Origin: an uncultured Verrucomicrobiota bacterium
GTDB lineage: Bacteria; Verrucomicrobiota; Kiritimatiellia; RFP12; UBA1067
Assembly: GCA_945483525.1 (NCBI GenBank)
Contig: CALYRV010000049.1
Location: forward strand, 1 to 13,892
Direction: 5' to 3'
DNA: 13,892 nt
Numbering within the stretch: position 1 is the stretch's first letter; each line of letters begins with the position of its first letter. Below the pieces are notes generated by a model, which was not told where the DNA came from, did not search any database, and was given only the letters and a program-made list of their open reading frames with translations. Below, piece by piece: positions 8,701 through 13,892 of the stretch. The position numbers and the translations under genes are program-made.

Positions 8701-9460
8701 AGGGGATGGCGTCTCGATTAGGTTGCATGTCGATGCGGACGAAGCCGCGCGTGAGCATGCGGCGGGAGTGCAACGACTGTATCTTATCGCGCTCGGGGAT
8801 CGACTGCGGAGCGGATTGAAGGTTCGTCAGTTGCCGCTGGACGCCCAGCTTTACCTCAAGGAGATGAAGTACGATCCCGATCGGCTTCGTGGGGATGTTC
8901 TTGTTGGTGCGGTGAGGGCGGTGCTGATTGATGGGCAGCAGTGCGTCAGGAATGCGGAGGAATTCGCTCGTCGTCTCGAGGAGAAGAAACAGGAGCTTGT
9001 AAGTGCGCACGCGGAGATTGAGAGGCTTGTGGTTGAGGCGCTGGCGGCGGCAGGAGGGCTACTGCGGAAACTGGAGACAACTGAAGGTCTGGCTTCCGAA
9101 ACCGTGGATTCGTTGATGACTCAGCTCGTGTGGCTGACGCTTCCCGGTTTTCCGAGAACGACTCCGTTGGAGAATCTGCGGCGTTTTCGGCTGTACTTCA
9201 AGGGAGCGTCGATTCGTATTGACCGCGCGAAGCTTGGCCGGAACTCGGACATCCAGCGTCAATCGCGCTTTGATGTCTGTTGGCGGCGTTATCGTGATGC
9301 GCTGGCTGCAAAGGGGCGCGAGCGACTGTCGCCGGAGACACTTGTGCGAATTCGTTGGATGCTCGAGGAGTTCCGAATCTCGCTCTTCGCGCAGGAGCTC
9401 AAGACCCCGTATCCGGTCAGTGAGAAGCGAATAGACGCGTTGTATGGTGATCGGCGCTGA
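5789..9460 (+). CDS. hrpA: ATP-dependent DEAH-box RNA helicase HrpA
   Basis: A 1223-residue cytoplasmic 3'-5' RNA helicase. In E. coli HrpA helps rescue stalled or collided ribosomes and process some mRNAs. Motifs in order: Walker A GDTGSGKT (30-37), TQPRR (59-63), TDG (105-107), DEAH (128-131), SAT (150-152), ATNVAETSLTIPG (273-285) and motif VI QRMGRCGR (321-328), whose GRCGR form is the HrpA variant. The winged-helix/HA2 region is about 350-500 and an OB-like segment about 540-600. The long remainder, with LNLDYRHSPDDPERDGMTCTV (781-801), matches the C-terminal DUF3418-type extension that separates HrpA from other DEAH proteins. E. coli HrpA is about 1300 residues and has a longer N-terminus, whereas here the helicase core begins almost at once. 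The ATG shares a base with the polA stop (TGATG) and has no Shine-Dalgarno sequence, pointing to translational coupling. Confidence 0.95.
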   Translation: MTYPEELPIVAERAKIVEALKRHQVIIVCGDTGSGKTTQLPKMAIEAGFGEKNRRIACTQPRRLAAVTVAERVAAELGEEIGTTVGYQHRFGKKLSESTRVKFMTDGILLAETRHDPLLRAYDVIIIDEAHERTLNVDFLLGILKRILERRRDLRVIVSSATLDTDRFSEFFDHAPAIVVPGRLFPIETRYLPPPEDGELDLPRQICRAVEMLPVEFDTLVFLPGERDIREAAEALEGESHGRDDIIPLLASLPAAEQRRAFQSSPRRRIILATNVAETSLTIPGIRAVVDSGLARISRYIQRTQVQRLQIESVSQASARQRMGRCGRVGPGICVRLYSEEDFLQREEYTAPEILRSSLAGVILTMLDLRLGDISRFPFIDPPRPAAITSGLRELIELGAVEHGEDGDARLTKLGRRLARFPVEPRLARMLFAGSDFAVMPRVLPIVASMSGEDPRRRPADERERALQAHTKFRAEGSDFLGTLKLWNWWREESEKLSQTKLRKLCKDNYLSFAKMREWNDTVRQLTQQAERAGLDLENDTGDDAAFHRALLSGLVTRVGHFDPEDREYRGVRGLRFVLHPSTVLKKRPPEWIVAGELVDTARLFARNAAAIDVSWIESAAKGMLKSHYHSPDWDSRSGFVRATEQVTLYGLVIVPARRCDYTRIDPDLSREIFIRRGIIDGAIPKAPPLVRHNNSVLDELRRHAERLRDPSLYDEEALYRHFQDCVPKDIASGPALIRWLRNARPEETAAFRLNRDDWIHENRDLDARFPPTLKIGSIRLNLDYRHSPDDPERDGMTCTVRKRDASALRLWRSDWLVPGLLPEKLSWMLSVLPTAQRKVLTPISDSVVGILSKLRPGSEPLGEAVVKTVYSEWGFRISPEAWERAKIPEHLKVRFRVIADEGGKTLACGRDLETVLAAAGVGGGSVGYDTGKVSAKVYTNWEFGELPEKTSALGKAGRWDLEHYPALHDEGDGVSIRLHVDADEAAREHAAGVQRLYLIALGDRLRSGLKVRQLPLDAQLYLKEMKYDPDRLRGDVLVGAVRAVLIDGQQCVRNAEEFARRLEEKKQELVSAHAEIERLVVEALAAAGGLLRKLETTEGLASETVDSLMTQLVWLTLPGFPRTTPLENLRRFRLYFKGASIRIDRAKLGRNSDIQRQSRFDVCWRRYRDALAAKGRERLSPETLVRIRWMLEEFRISLFAQELKTPYPVSEKRIDALYGDRR

Positions 9461-9504
9461 CTGGACGATCTGTTTGCTGTCCTTATTCCCGCCATCCCGT
9501 GTCG

Positions 9505-9527
9505 TATTTTGATATAATATCAATATA
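9505..9527 (+). promoter_or_regulatory. Extended -10 promoter within a palindrome, giving a nearly leaderless tyrS mRNA
   Basis: Bases 9510-9518 read TGATATAAT, a perfect extended -10 (TGn plus TATAAT at 9513-9518). No convincing -35 hexamer lies 15-19 bases upstream, as expected for an extended -10 promoter. Transcription would start near 9525, about two bases before the tyrS ATG at 9527. The same stretch is an inverted repeat: TTGATAT-A-ATATCAA (9509-9523) is perfect, and the symmetry continues to 9505-9527 with one mismatched pair. The palindrome could be an operator. It could also be a chance product of AT-rich promoter sequence. Confidence 0.55.
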
Positions 9528-10768
9528 TGAAACTTTTGGAAGAACTCAAGGCCCGCGGTCTCGTCGAGGCGCTCACAGATCCTGAAATCGAAAAGGCGCT
9601 CGAAAAGCCGATGACCGTCTACTGCGGCTTCGATCCTAGCGCCAGGTCGCTGCAGGCCGGAAATCTCGTGTCCATCATCGTCCTCAAACGTTTTCAGCAG
9701 GCAGGACACAAGGTGATCGCACTCGTTGGCGGCGCTACCGGTCTTATCGGCGATCCTTCGGGTAAGTCTGCTGAGCGCAACATGCTCACGGTTGACACCG
9801 TCGCGGAAAACAAGAAGGGAATTCGTGAGAATCTTTCGCGGATTCTTGATTTTGACGGGCCTAATGCTGCGGTTATGGTCGACAACTACGACTGGTATAA
9901 GTCGACATCCGCAATCGAGTTCCTTCGTGACATCGCGATCAATTTCCGTGTGCCGCAGATGCTCAACAAGGAATCGGTCCGCAAACGTCTCGAGGCGTCC
10001 GAAGGCGCATTGACCTTTACCGAATTCTCTTATCAGATACTTCAGGGTAATGACTTCCTTCATCTTTATGATAACTTCGGCTGTCAGATGGAAGTCGGTG
10101 GCGCCGATCAGTGGGGCAATATTACAGCGGGTACCGATCTCGTTCATCGTATGCGTGGTAAGACGGCGTACGGGCTTACTTTCCCGCTGCTTCTTGATTC
10201 GACTGGCAGGAAATTCGGTAAGTCTGAAGGCAATGCGCTATTCCTCAATGGAGAAATGACACCGGTATTCGACTGGTACCAGTACTTCCTCCGTACGCCG
10301 GATGCCGATGTTATCCGCTATCTCAAGGTCTTTTCGATGAAATCGCTCGAAGAGATCTCGTTGCTCGAAGCTGAGATGAAGGCACATCCTGAAGCGCGTA
10401 TTCCTCAGAAGGCTCTTGCCGAAGAGATCACGATGCTTGTTCATGGTGAGGAAGGCCTTGCCAAGGCTAAGGCCGCGACTGAAGCGCTTTATGCGAAGAA
10501 GTCGTCCGCCGAGATAGCCAAAGCTGACAATGTTCCTAGCGCGGCGAAAACGCTTGCCGAGTGCGAAGGACAGCCGGTTTACAAGATTGCTGCTTCGGTT
10601 GGGATTTTCAAGTCCAATAAAGAGGCTCGTGATCGCGCCGTTCAGGGTGGTCTTTCGCTCAATGATGCAAAGATCGATGATAAGCGCATCTTCTCCGCTG
10701 ATGATATTAAAGACGGTGTCGCGGTTCTCCGCGCCGGTAAGAAGAATTATTTCGTGCTGAAATTCTAA
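9527..10768 (+). CDS. tyrS: Tyrosyl-tRNA synthetase (TyrRS, S4-domain type)
   Basis: A 413-residue class Ic aminoacyl-tRNA synthetase that charges tRNA-Tyr with tyrosine. The Rossmann catalytic domain carries Y32 and GFDPS at 34-38, and the tyrosine pocket residues Y169, Q173 and D176 (in SYQILQGNDF). It also has GGADQWGN (191-198), needed for tyrosine/ATP binding, and the KMSKS-type loop KFGKS (229-233). The C-terminal S4 RNA-binding domain occupies about 348-413 (VYKIAASVGIFKSNKEARDRAVQGG...). Length fits bacterial TyrRS. One oddity is the HIGH signature, which reads QAGN (43-46), with the first histidine replaced by glutamine; the T40-equivalent is serine 38. The start follows an extended -10 promoter with almost no leader and no Shine-Dalgarno sequence. 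No T-box or other leader regulation can fit in the 66-base gap. Confidence 0.96.
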   Translation: MKLLEELKARGLVEALTDPEIEKALEKPMTVYCGFDPSARSLQAGNLVSIIVLKRFQQAGHKVIALVGGATGLIGDPSGKSAERNMLTVDTVAENKKGIRENLSRILDFDGPNAAVMVDNYDWYKSTSAIEFLRDIAINFRVPQMLNKESVRKRLEASEGALTFTEFSYQILQGNDFLHLYDNFGCQMEVGGADQWGNITAGTDLVHRMRGKTAYGLTFPLLLDSTGRKFGKSEGNALFLNGEMTPVFDWYQYFLRTPDADVIRYLKVFSMKSLEEISLLEAEMKAHPEARIPQKALAEEITMLVHGEEGLAKAKAATEALYAKKSSAEIAKADNVPSAAKTLAECEGQPVYKIAASVGIFKSNKEARDRAVQGGLSLNDAKIDDKRIFSADDIKDGVAVLRAGKKNYFVLKF

Positions 10769-10808
10769 CGTGCAATTCCTCGTCCGAAATCTCTAAATCC
10801 TCATTCTC

Positions 10809-11927
10809 TTGAAGACCCTCGAACGATACGTATTCGGCAGCTTTCTCTCGAGCTTCGTGCTCGCGTTTCTGGTGCTGACATTCGTGATGACGATCGGGCT
10901 GATGATTCAGATCGTCAGTTACATCCTCGAAGGCATTCCAATGAGGTTGGTGGCGGAGTTCGCGATGGTCAGCTTCCCAGAGACATTGCAGTGGACGATG
11001 CCGTTGTCGTTACTGGTTTCGAGCGTACTTGTCTTTTCGAGGATGTCTGCCGACAGCGAGATAGCAGCGATGAGAGCGTGCGGCGTGAATTTACTTTCAG
11101 TCATGAAGTGGCCGCTGATTTTCGCGCTCTTCTGCACATTGCTCGGCTTTTGGGTTAATAATGAAATCGTCCCGAGGGGGCATCATGTTCGTCGTTCGCT
11201 GAAGTCTAGGTTGTCAGTAGACACGGGGCTTGACATGCTCGAGCCAGGCAAGGTGATTACCGACTTTCCGGATATCAAGATATACTTTGGTCGTAAGGAT
11301 GGTAACTGGCTGTACGATCTTCTGGTGATGGATTATTCAAACAAGGACGTCGACCGTATGATCACGGCTTCCAAGGCTTTGGTGACAAGTGAAGGTCGTG
11401 ACATCGTGCTTGACCTCTACCAGATGACCGTCGATCCAGTTGATGCTGAACACGATACTATGGCTAGAGCCAGTCGTTTCCAGTATCGGGTGAAGGATGC
11501 ACTCAAGGAGAAGCGGTATATCAAGAAGGTTAAAGACTTTCGTACGTTTGAAATGATTTCGCGTCTCGGGCAGCTGAACGAACAGCTTAAGAAGGCGACG
11601 GGATCTAGTCGGATTAAAGGAACCGAGCGGCATTTCGTCAAGTGTGAGCGCTCCAAGCTTCGTACAGAATTCATGAAGCGTTTCGTGTTCGCCATGGCGT
11701 CTCTCTGTTTCGTACTGGTCGGCATTCCGCTTGGAATCAAAGCTCAGCGCAAGGAGAGTTCGATTGGTATGGCAATCTCGTTGGTAGTCTCTCTCGGGTA
11801 TTATCTAGTTGTAATCCTGACGCTTGGGCTTGATAACCAACCGCAGCTTTATCCTGAATACGTGATTTGGCTTGCCGTCATCGCCTGCTTTGCGTTGGCT
11901 GCACGTCTTGTCCCAAAAAATCTCTGA
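10809..11927 (+). CDS. LptF/LptG-family LPS export permease (YjgP/YjgQ)
   Basis: A 372-residue inner-membrane subunit of the LptB2FG ABC transporter that extracts LPS from the inner membrane and passes it to LptC/LptA. Predicted membrane segments are about 11-39, 58-77, 98-117, 291-310, 318-340 and 351-368. Between the third and fourth lies a periplasmic jellyroll (about 140-240). The FPETLQWTMPLSLLVSS...SEIAAMRACGV block (56-93) is the family signature. Its PE-x-x-Q pattern leans towards LptF, but F and G cannot be separated securely and only one copy is in the window. The start is TTG (10809), giving MKTLERYVFGSF, the expected family N-terminus; no in-frame ATG fits. The gene lies 40 bases after tyrS and 6 bases before lpxA, so export and synthesis of LPS are probably co-transcribed. 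Confidence 0.92.
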   Translation: MKTLERYVFGSFLSSFVLAFLVLTFVMTIGLMIQIVSYILEGIPMRLVAEFAMVSFPETLQWTMPLSLLVSSVLVFSRMSADSEIAAMRACGVNLLSVMKWPLIFALFCTLLGFWVNNEIVPRGHHVRRSLKSRLSVDTGLDMLEPGKVITDFPDIKIYFGRKDGNWLYDLLVMDYSNKDVDRMITASKALVTSEGRDIVLDLYQMTVDPVDAEHDTMARASRFQYRVKDALKEKRYIKKVKDFRTFEMISRLGQLNEQLKKATGSSRIKGTERHFVKCERSKLRTEFMKRFVFAMASLCFVLVGIPLGIKAQRKESSIGMAISLVVSLGYYLVVILTLGLDNQPQLYPEYVIWLAVIACFALAARLVPKNL

Positions 11928-11933
11928 GATATT

Positions 11934-12713
11934 ATGAAAATTCATCCTTCCGCAATTGTCGAAGATGGCGCCGTAATCGGTGCCGATGTTGAAATCGGGC
12001 CTTATGCGCATGTTGGCAGGAATGCCAGAATTGGTGATGGTACTGTGATTAAACAGGGTGCGATCATCGACGGGCACACGAATATTGGTTCGATGTGCCA
12101 GATATTTCCATATGCCTGCATCGGCATGAAGACGCAAGACCTCAAATATAAGGACGGGTCTGTCAGCTATGTCGAGATTGGTGATCGTACCGTGATTCGC
12201 GAATTCGCGACGGTTCATCTTGGAACTGCGGACGGCGAACTCACGCGAATCGGCGACGACTGTCTGTTCATGTGCTATTGTCATGCCGCTCATGGTGTCA
12301 TTCTCGGTAATCATTGTATCTGTTCTAATTCGGTGCAGCTTGCAGGAGATGTTCATCTTGAGGATTGGGCAATCGTTGGCGGATGCGCCGCGTCTCACCA
12401 GTTCTGTACGGTAGGTTCACATGCGATGGTTGGCGGCATGACGAAGATTCGCAAGAACGTTCCTCCTTATATGCTTTGTGACATGGTTGACGGGGCGATG
12501 AAGGTTGTCGGGCTCAATTCCGTTGGGCTGGATCGTCGCGGCTTCAAGTCGGAAGTGATCAAGTCGCTCAAGGATTGCTACCGTATCATTTATCGTGACG
12601 GACTGAACCGTACGCAGGCGCTCGAAAAGATCCGCTCGGAAATCGAGCCGATTGCCGAGGTTCAGAAGCTGGTGAAGTTTTACGAAGATCACCGTGAGCG
12701 CGGTGTGGCGTAA
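11934..12713 (+). CDS. lpxA: UDP-N-acetylglucosamine acyltransferase LpxA
   Basis: A 259-residue cytoplasmic homotrimeric enzyme for the first step of lipid A synthesis, moving a 3-hydroxyacyl group from ACP to the 3-OH of UDP-GlcNAc. Residues 1 to about 185 are a left-handed beta-helix of hexapeptide repeats (IHPSAIVEDGAVIGADVEIG...) and the rest is the alpha-helical C-terminal domain (RRGFKSEVIKSLKDCYRIIY). The catalytic base H125 of E. coli corresponds to H120 in CHAAHG. QDLKY (68-72) and HQF (155-157) match substrate-contact segments. The residue at the E. coli G173 acyl-length ruler position is glycine (168), compatible with a long (C14-like) acyl chain. The protein is unusually rich in cysteine (11), seven of them between 110 and 158. 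It is away from the common lpxD-fabZ-lpxB context and overlaps murF by one base. Confidence 0.96.
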   Translation: MKIHPSAIVEDGAVIGADVEIGPYAHVGRNARIGDGTVIKQGAIIDGHTNIGSMCQIFPYACIGMKTQDLKYKDGSVSYVEIGDRTVIREFATVHLGTADGELTRIGDDCLFMCYCHAAHGVILGNHCICSNSVQLAGDVHLEDWAIVGGCAASHQFCTVGSHAMVGGMTKIRKNVPPYMLCDMVDGAMKVVGLNSVGLDRRGFKSEVIKSLKDCYRIIYRDGLNRTQALEKIRSEIEPIAEVQKLVKFYEDHRERGVA

Positions 12714-13840
12714 TGAAGTACACGTTTGATTCCAGGACGATCGAACCTGGAGACATCTTCGTCGCCTTGAAGGGCGAGAAGGTCGACGGGCACGACTTTA
12801 TTGATAAGGCGATGGCCGCGGGGGCGGTCGACATCATCGACGGGCTTGAAGATCTTCAGGAGCGGGCGAGGCAGAAGCGCCGCGGACTGAAGGCGAAGGT
12901 CATCGGCATTACTGGGTCCGCTGGCAAGACGACGACGAAGGAACTGCTAAAGGCTTTTCTGTCGCAGGTGGGCAAGACCCATGCGACTGCGGGCAATTTC
13001 AATAATCACATCGGTTTGCCGCTTACGATTTTGAACTGTCCGGACAACGCCGATTTCCTGGTGGTCGAGATGGGTACGAATCATCCTGGTGAGATCGAAG
13101 TGCTCTGCGGTATCGCCGAGCCGGATGCGGGACTTATCACCAATGTCGGCACGGCACATCTCGAGTTCTTCGGTACGCAGGACGGAATCGCGAAGGAGAA
13201 GGGCGTCTTGGGCTCATCCGCGAAGGAGTTTTTCGTCATTGGCGACAACAACGTGCGGCTCGATGCGCTGAAGGCGATGTGCCGTGGCGAGGCCGTGGTC
13301 GCTGACACGTCCGTCGGATGGATGCGCGAGGCACTTGTTGGCGTTCTTCCCGGTGAACACAATGTCTCTAATGCCTGTATCGCCTATGCGGTTGCTGCGC
13401 GTTACGGGGTTACGCACGAGCAGGCGAAGACGGCGCTTAAGGGCTTCGCGCTGCCAGGGGCGCGTTGGCGTAAGACCGAGAGGTGCGGCGTCACCTTTAT
13501 CGACGACAGCTACAACGCGAATCCTGATTCGATGATTGCGGCGCTAGACGCCTTTGTCGCAACGCCTTGTGATGGTAGGCATGTGGCGGTTCTAGGCGAT
13601 ATGTTCGAGCTCGGTGAGAATGCGCTGGAGCTCCATAAGAAGGTCTTCGACCATGCGATGGCGCTTAAGATCCCATTGGTAATCGGCGTCGGAGAGATGA
13701 GTTCGCAGTGCCTCTGTCATCTCGGCTACAAGGATCTCACGAAGCTGAAGCTTAAGTTCCGTCTTGCTGTTTCGGCTGGAGATCTGGTCTTGCTTAAGGC
13801 TTCGCATGGGATGAACCTGTCTTCGCTGATTGCCGATTGA
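12713..13840 (+). CDS. murF: UDP-N-acetylmuramoyl-tripeptide--D-alanyl-D-alanine ligase MurF, compact form
   Basis: A 375-residue ATP-dependent ligase that adds D-Ala-D-Ala to UDP-MurNAc-tripeptide, completing the cytoplasmic peptidoglycan precursor. Seen in order: DSR (6-8) and GDIFVALKGEKVDGHDF (13-29) of the UDP-binding domain, the ATP loop TGSAGKTT (67-74), AGNFNNHIGLP (93-103), EMGTNHPGEI (119-128), AHLEFFG (148-154), GEHNVSN (214-220) and DDSYNANPDSM (264-274). These identify MurF rather than MurE. It is about 75 residues shorter than E. coli MurF: roughly 24 are missing before the DSR, about 15 between the N-domain and ATP loop, and about 26 between the HLE block and GEHN. A stop (TGA at 12695-12697) lies just upstream in frame, so the start cannot be moved outward. 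The ATG shares a base with the lpxA stop (TAATG), indicating coupled translation. All catalytic motifs remain, so it is probably active. Confidence 0.93.
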   Translation: MKYTFDSRTIEPGDIFVALKGEKVDGHDFIDKAMAAGAVDIIDGLEDLQERARQKRRGLKAKVIGITGSAGKTTTKELLKAFLSQVGKTHATAGNFNNHIGLPLTILNCPDNADFLVVEMGTNHPGEIEVLCGIAEPDAGLITNVGTAHLEFFGTQDGIAKEKGVLGSSAKEFFVIGDNNVRLDALKAMCRGEAVVADTSVGWMREALVGVLPGEHNVSNACIAYAVAARYGVTHEQAKTALKGFALPGARWRKTERCGVTFIDDSYNANPDSMIAALDAFVATPCDGRHVAVLGDMFELGENALELHKKVFDHAMALKIPLVIGVGEMSSQCLCHLGYKDLTKLKLKFRLAVSAGDLVLLKASHGMNLSSLIAD

Positions 13841-13866
13841 CACCCTTATCCCACTTTTTTGAATTG

Positions 13867-13892
13867 ATGCACGCAAAGCTTTCGAGCCGGGG
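13867..13892 (+). CDS. Possible start of a further gene (cut by window end)
   Basis: An ATG at 13867 opens a frame (MHAKLSSR...) that runs off the end of the window 27 bases after murF. No Shine-Dalgarno sequence precedes it, which is normal for this region. Only about eight residues are visible, so neither a product nor its reality can be judged. Bases 13841-13866 contain no hairpin that would end the murF transcript, only a T-run without a stem. Confidence 0.25.

Noticed and set aside
9463..9482. Weak hairpin GGAC...GTCC after hrpA, considered as a terminator.
   Set aside because: Four or five pairs with a loop of ten or more bases, and no T-run directly behind it.
10769..10808. Possible promoter before the LptF/LptG gene (TCTAAAT-like -10 at about 10792-10798).
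   Set aside because: The -10 is a poor match and the only -35 candidate (GTGCAA) fits about half the consensus; not enough to call.

Overview
The window is a dense stretch of bacterial chromosome. Eight protein genes, all on the + strand, fill almost everything, and no gap between genes exceeds about 66 bases. The genes for lipid A synthesis (lpxA), LPS export (an LptF/LptG permease) and an outer-membrane beta-barrel-like protein indicate a Gram-negative, LPS-bearing cell envelope. Moderate-to-high GC at third codon positions, a clear Shine-Dalgarno sequence before only one gene, TTG start use and a cysteine-rich LpxA would suit an anaerobic gut-type bacterium, possibly of the Verrucomicrobiota/Lentisphaerota/Kiritimatiellota group. 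That placement is an inference from general impression and was not tested.

Region 1 (about 2-2978) looks like nucleobase salvage: an NCS2 uracil-type permease (5' end probably off the window), a secreted outer-membrane beta-barrel-like protein of unknown family, and a COG2236-type phosphoribosyltransferase that starts one base after the barrel gene. A base could be passed outer membrane -> inner membrane -> PRPP-dependent trapping as a nucleotide. The permease and transferase roles are well supported, but the role of the barrel protein is a guess.

Region 2 (3018-9460) is information processing: a full-length DNA polymerase I with apparently intact 5' nuclease, proofreading and polymerase sites, overlapping by one base (TGATG) with a DEAH-box RNA helicase HrpA of 1223 residues.

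Region 3 (9461-13840) begins with the clearest promoter in the window: an extended -10 element inside a near-perfect palindrome, so close to the tyrS start that the mRNA would be nearly leaderless. Tyrosyl-tRNA synthetase follows, with an unusual HIGH signature. Then come three envelope genes: an LptF/LptG permease with a TTG start, lpxA, and a compact murF whose ATG overlaps the lpxA stop (TAATG). They link LPS export, the first step of lipid A synthesis and the last cytoplasmic step of UDP-MurNAc-pentapeptide synthesis.

I found no mobile elements, CRISPR arrays, RNA genes or convincing intrinsic terminators. Most of the window is conserved housekeeping sequence. The interest lies in active-site and architecture variants (TyrS, MurF, LpxA), the unknown barrel protein in a salvage context, and the translation-initiation signals.
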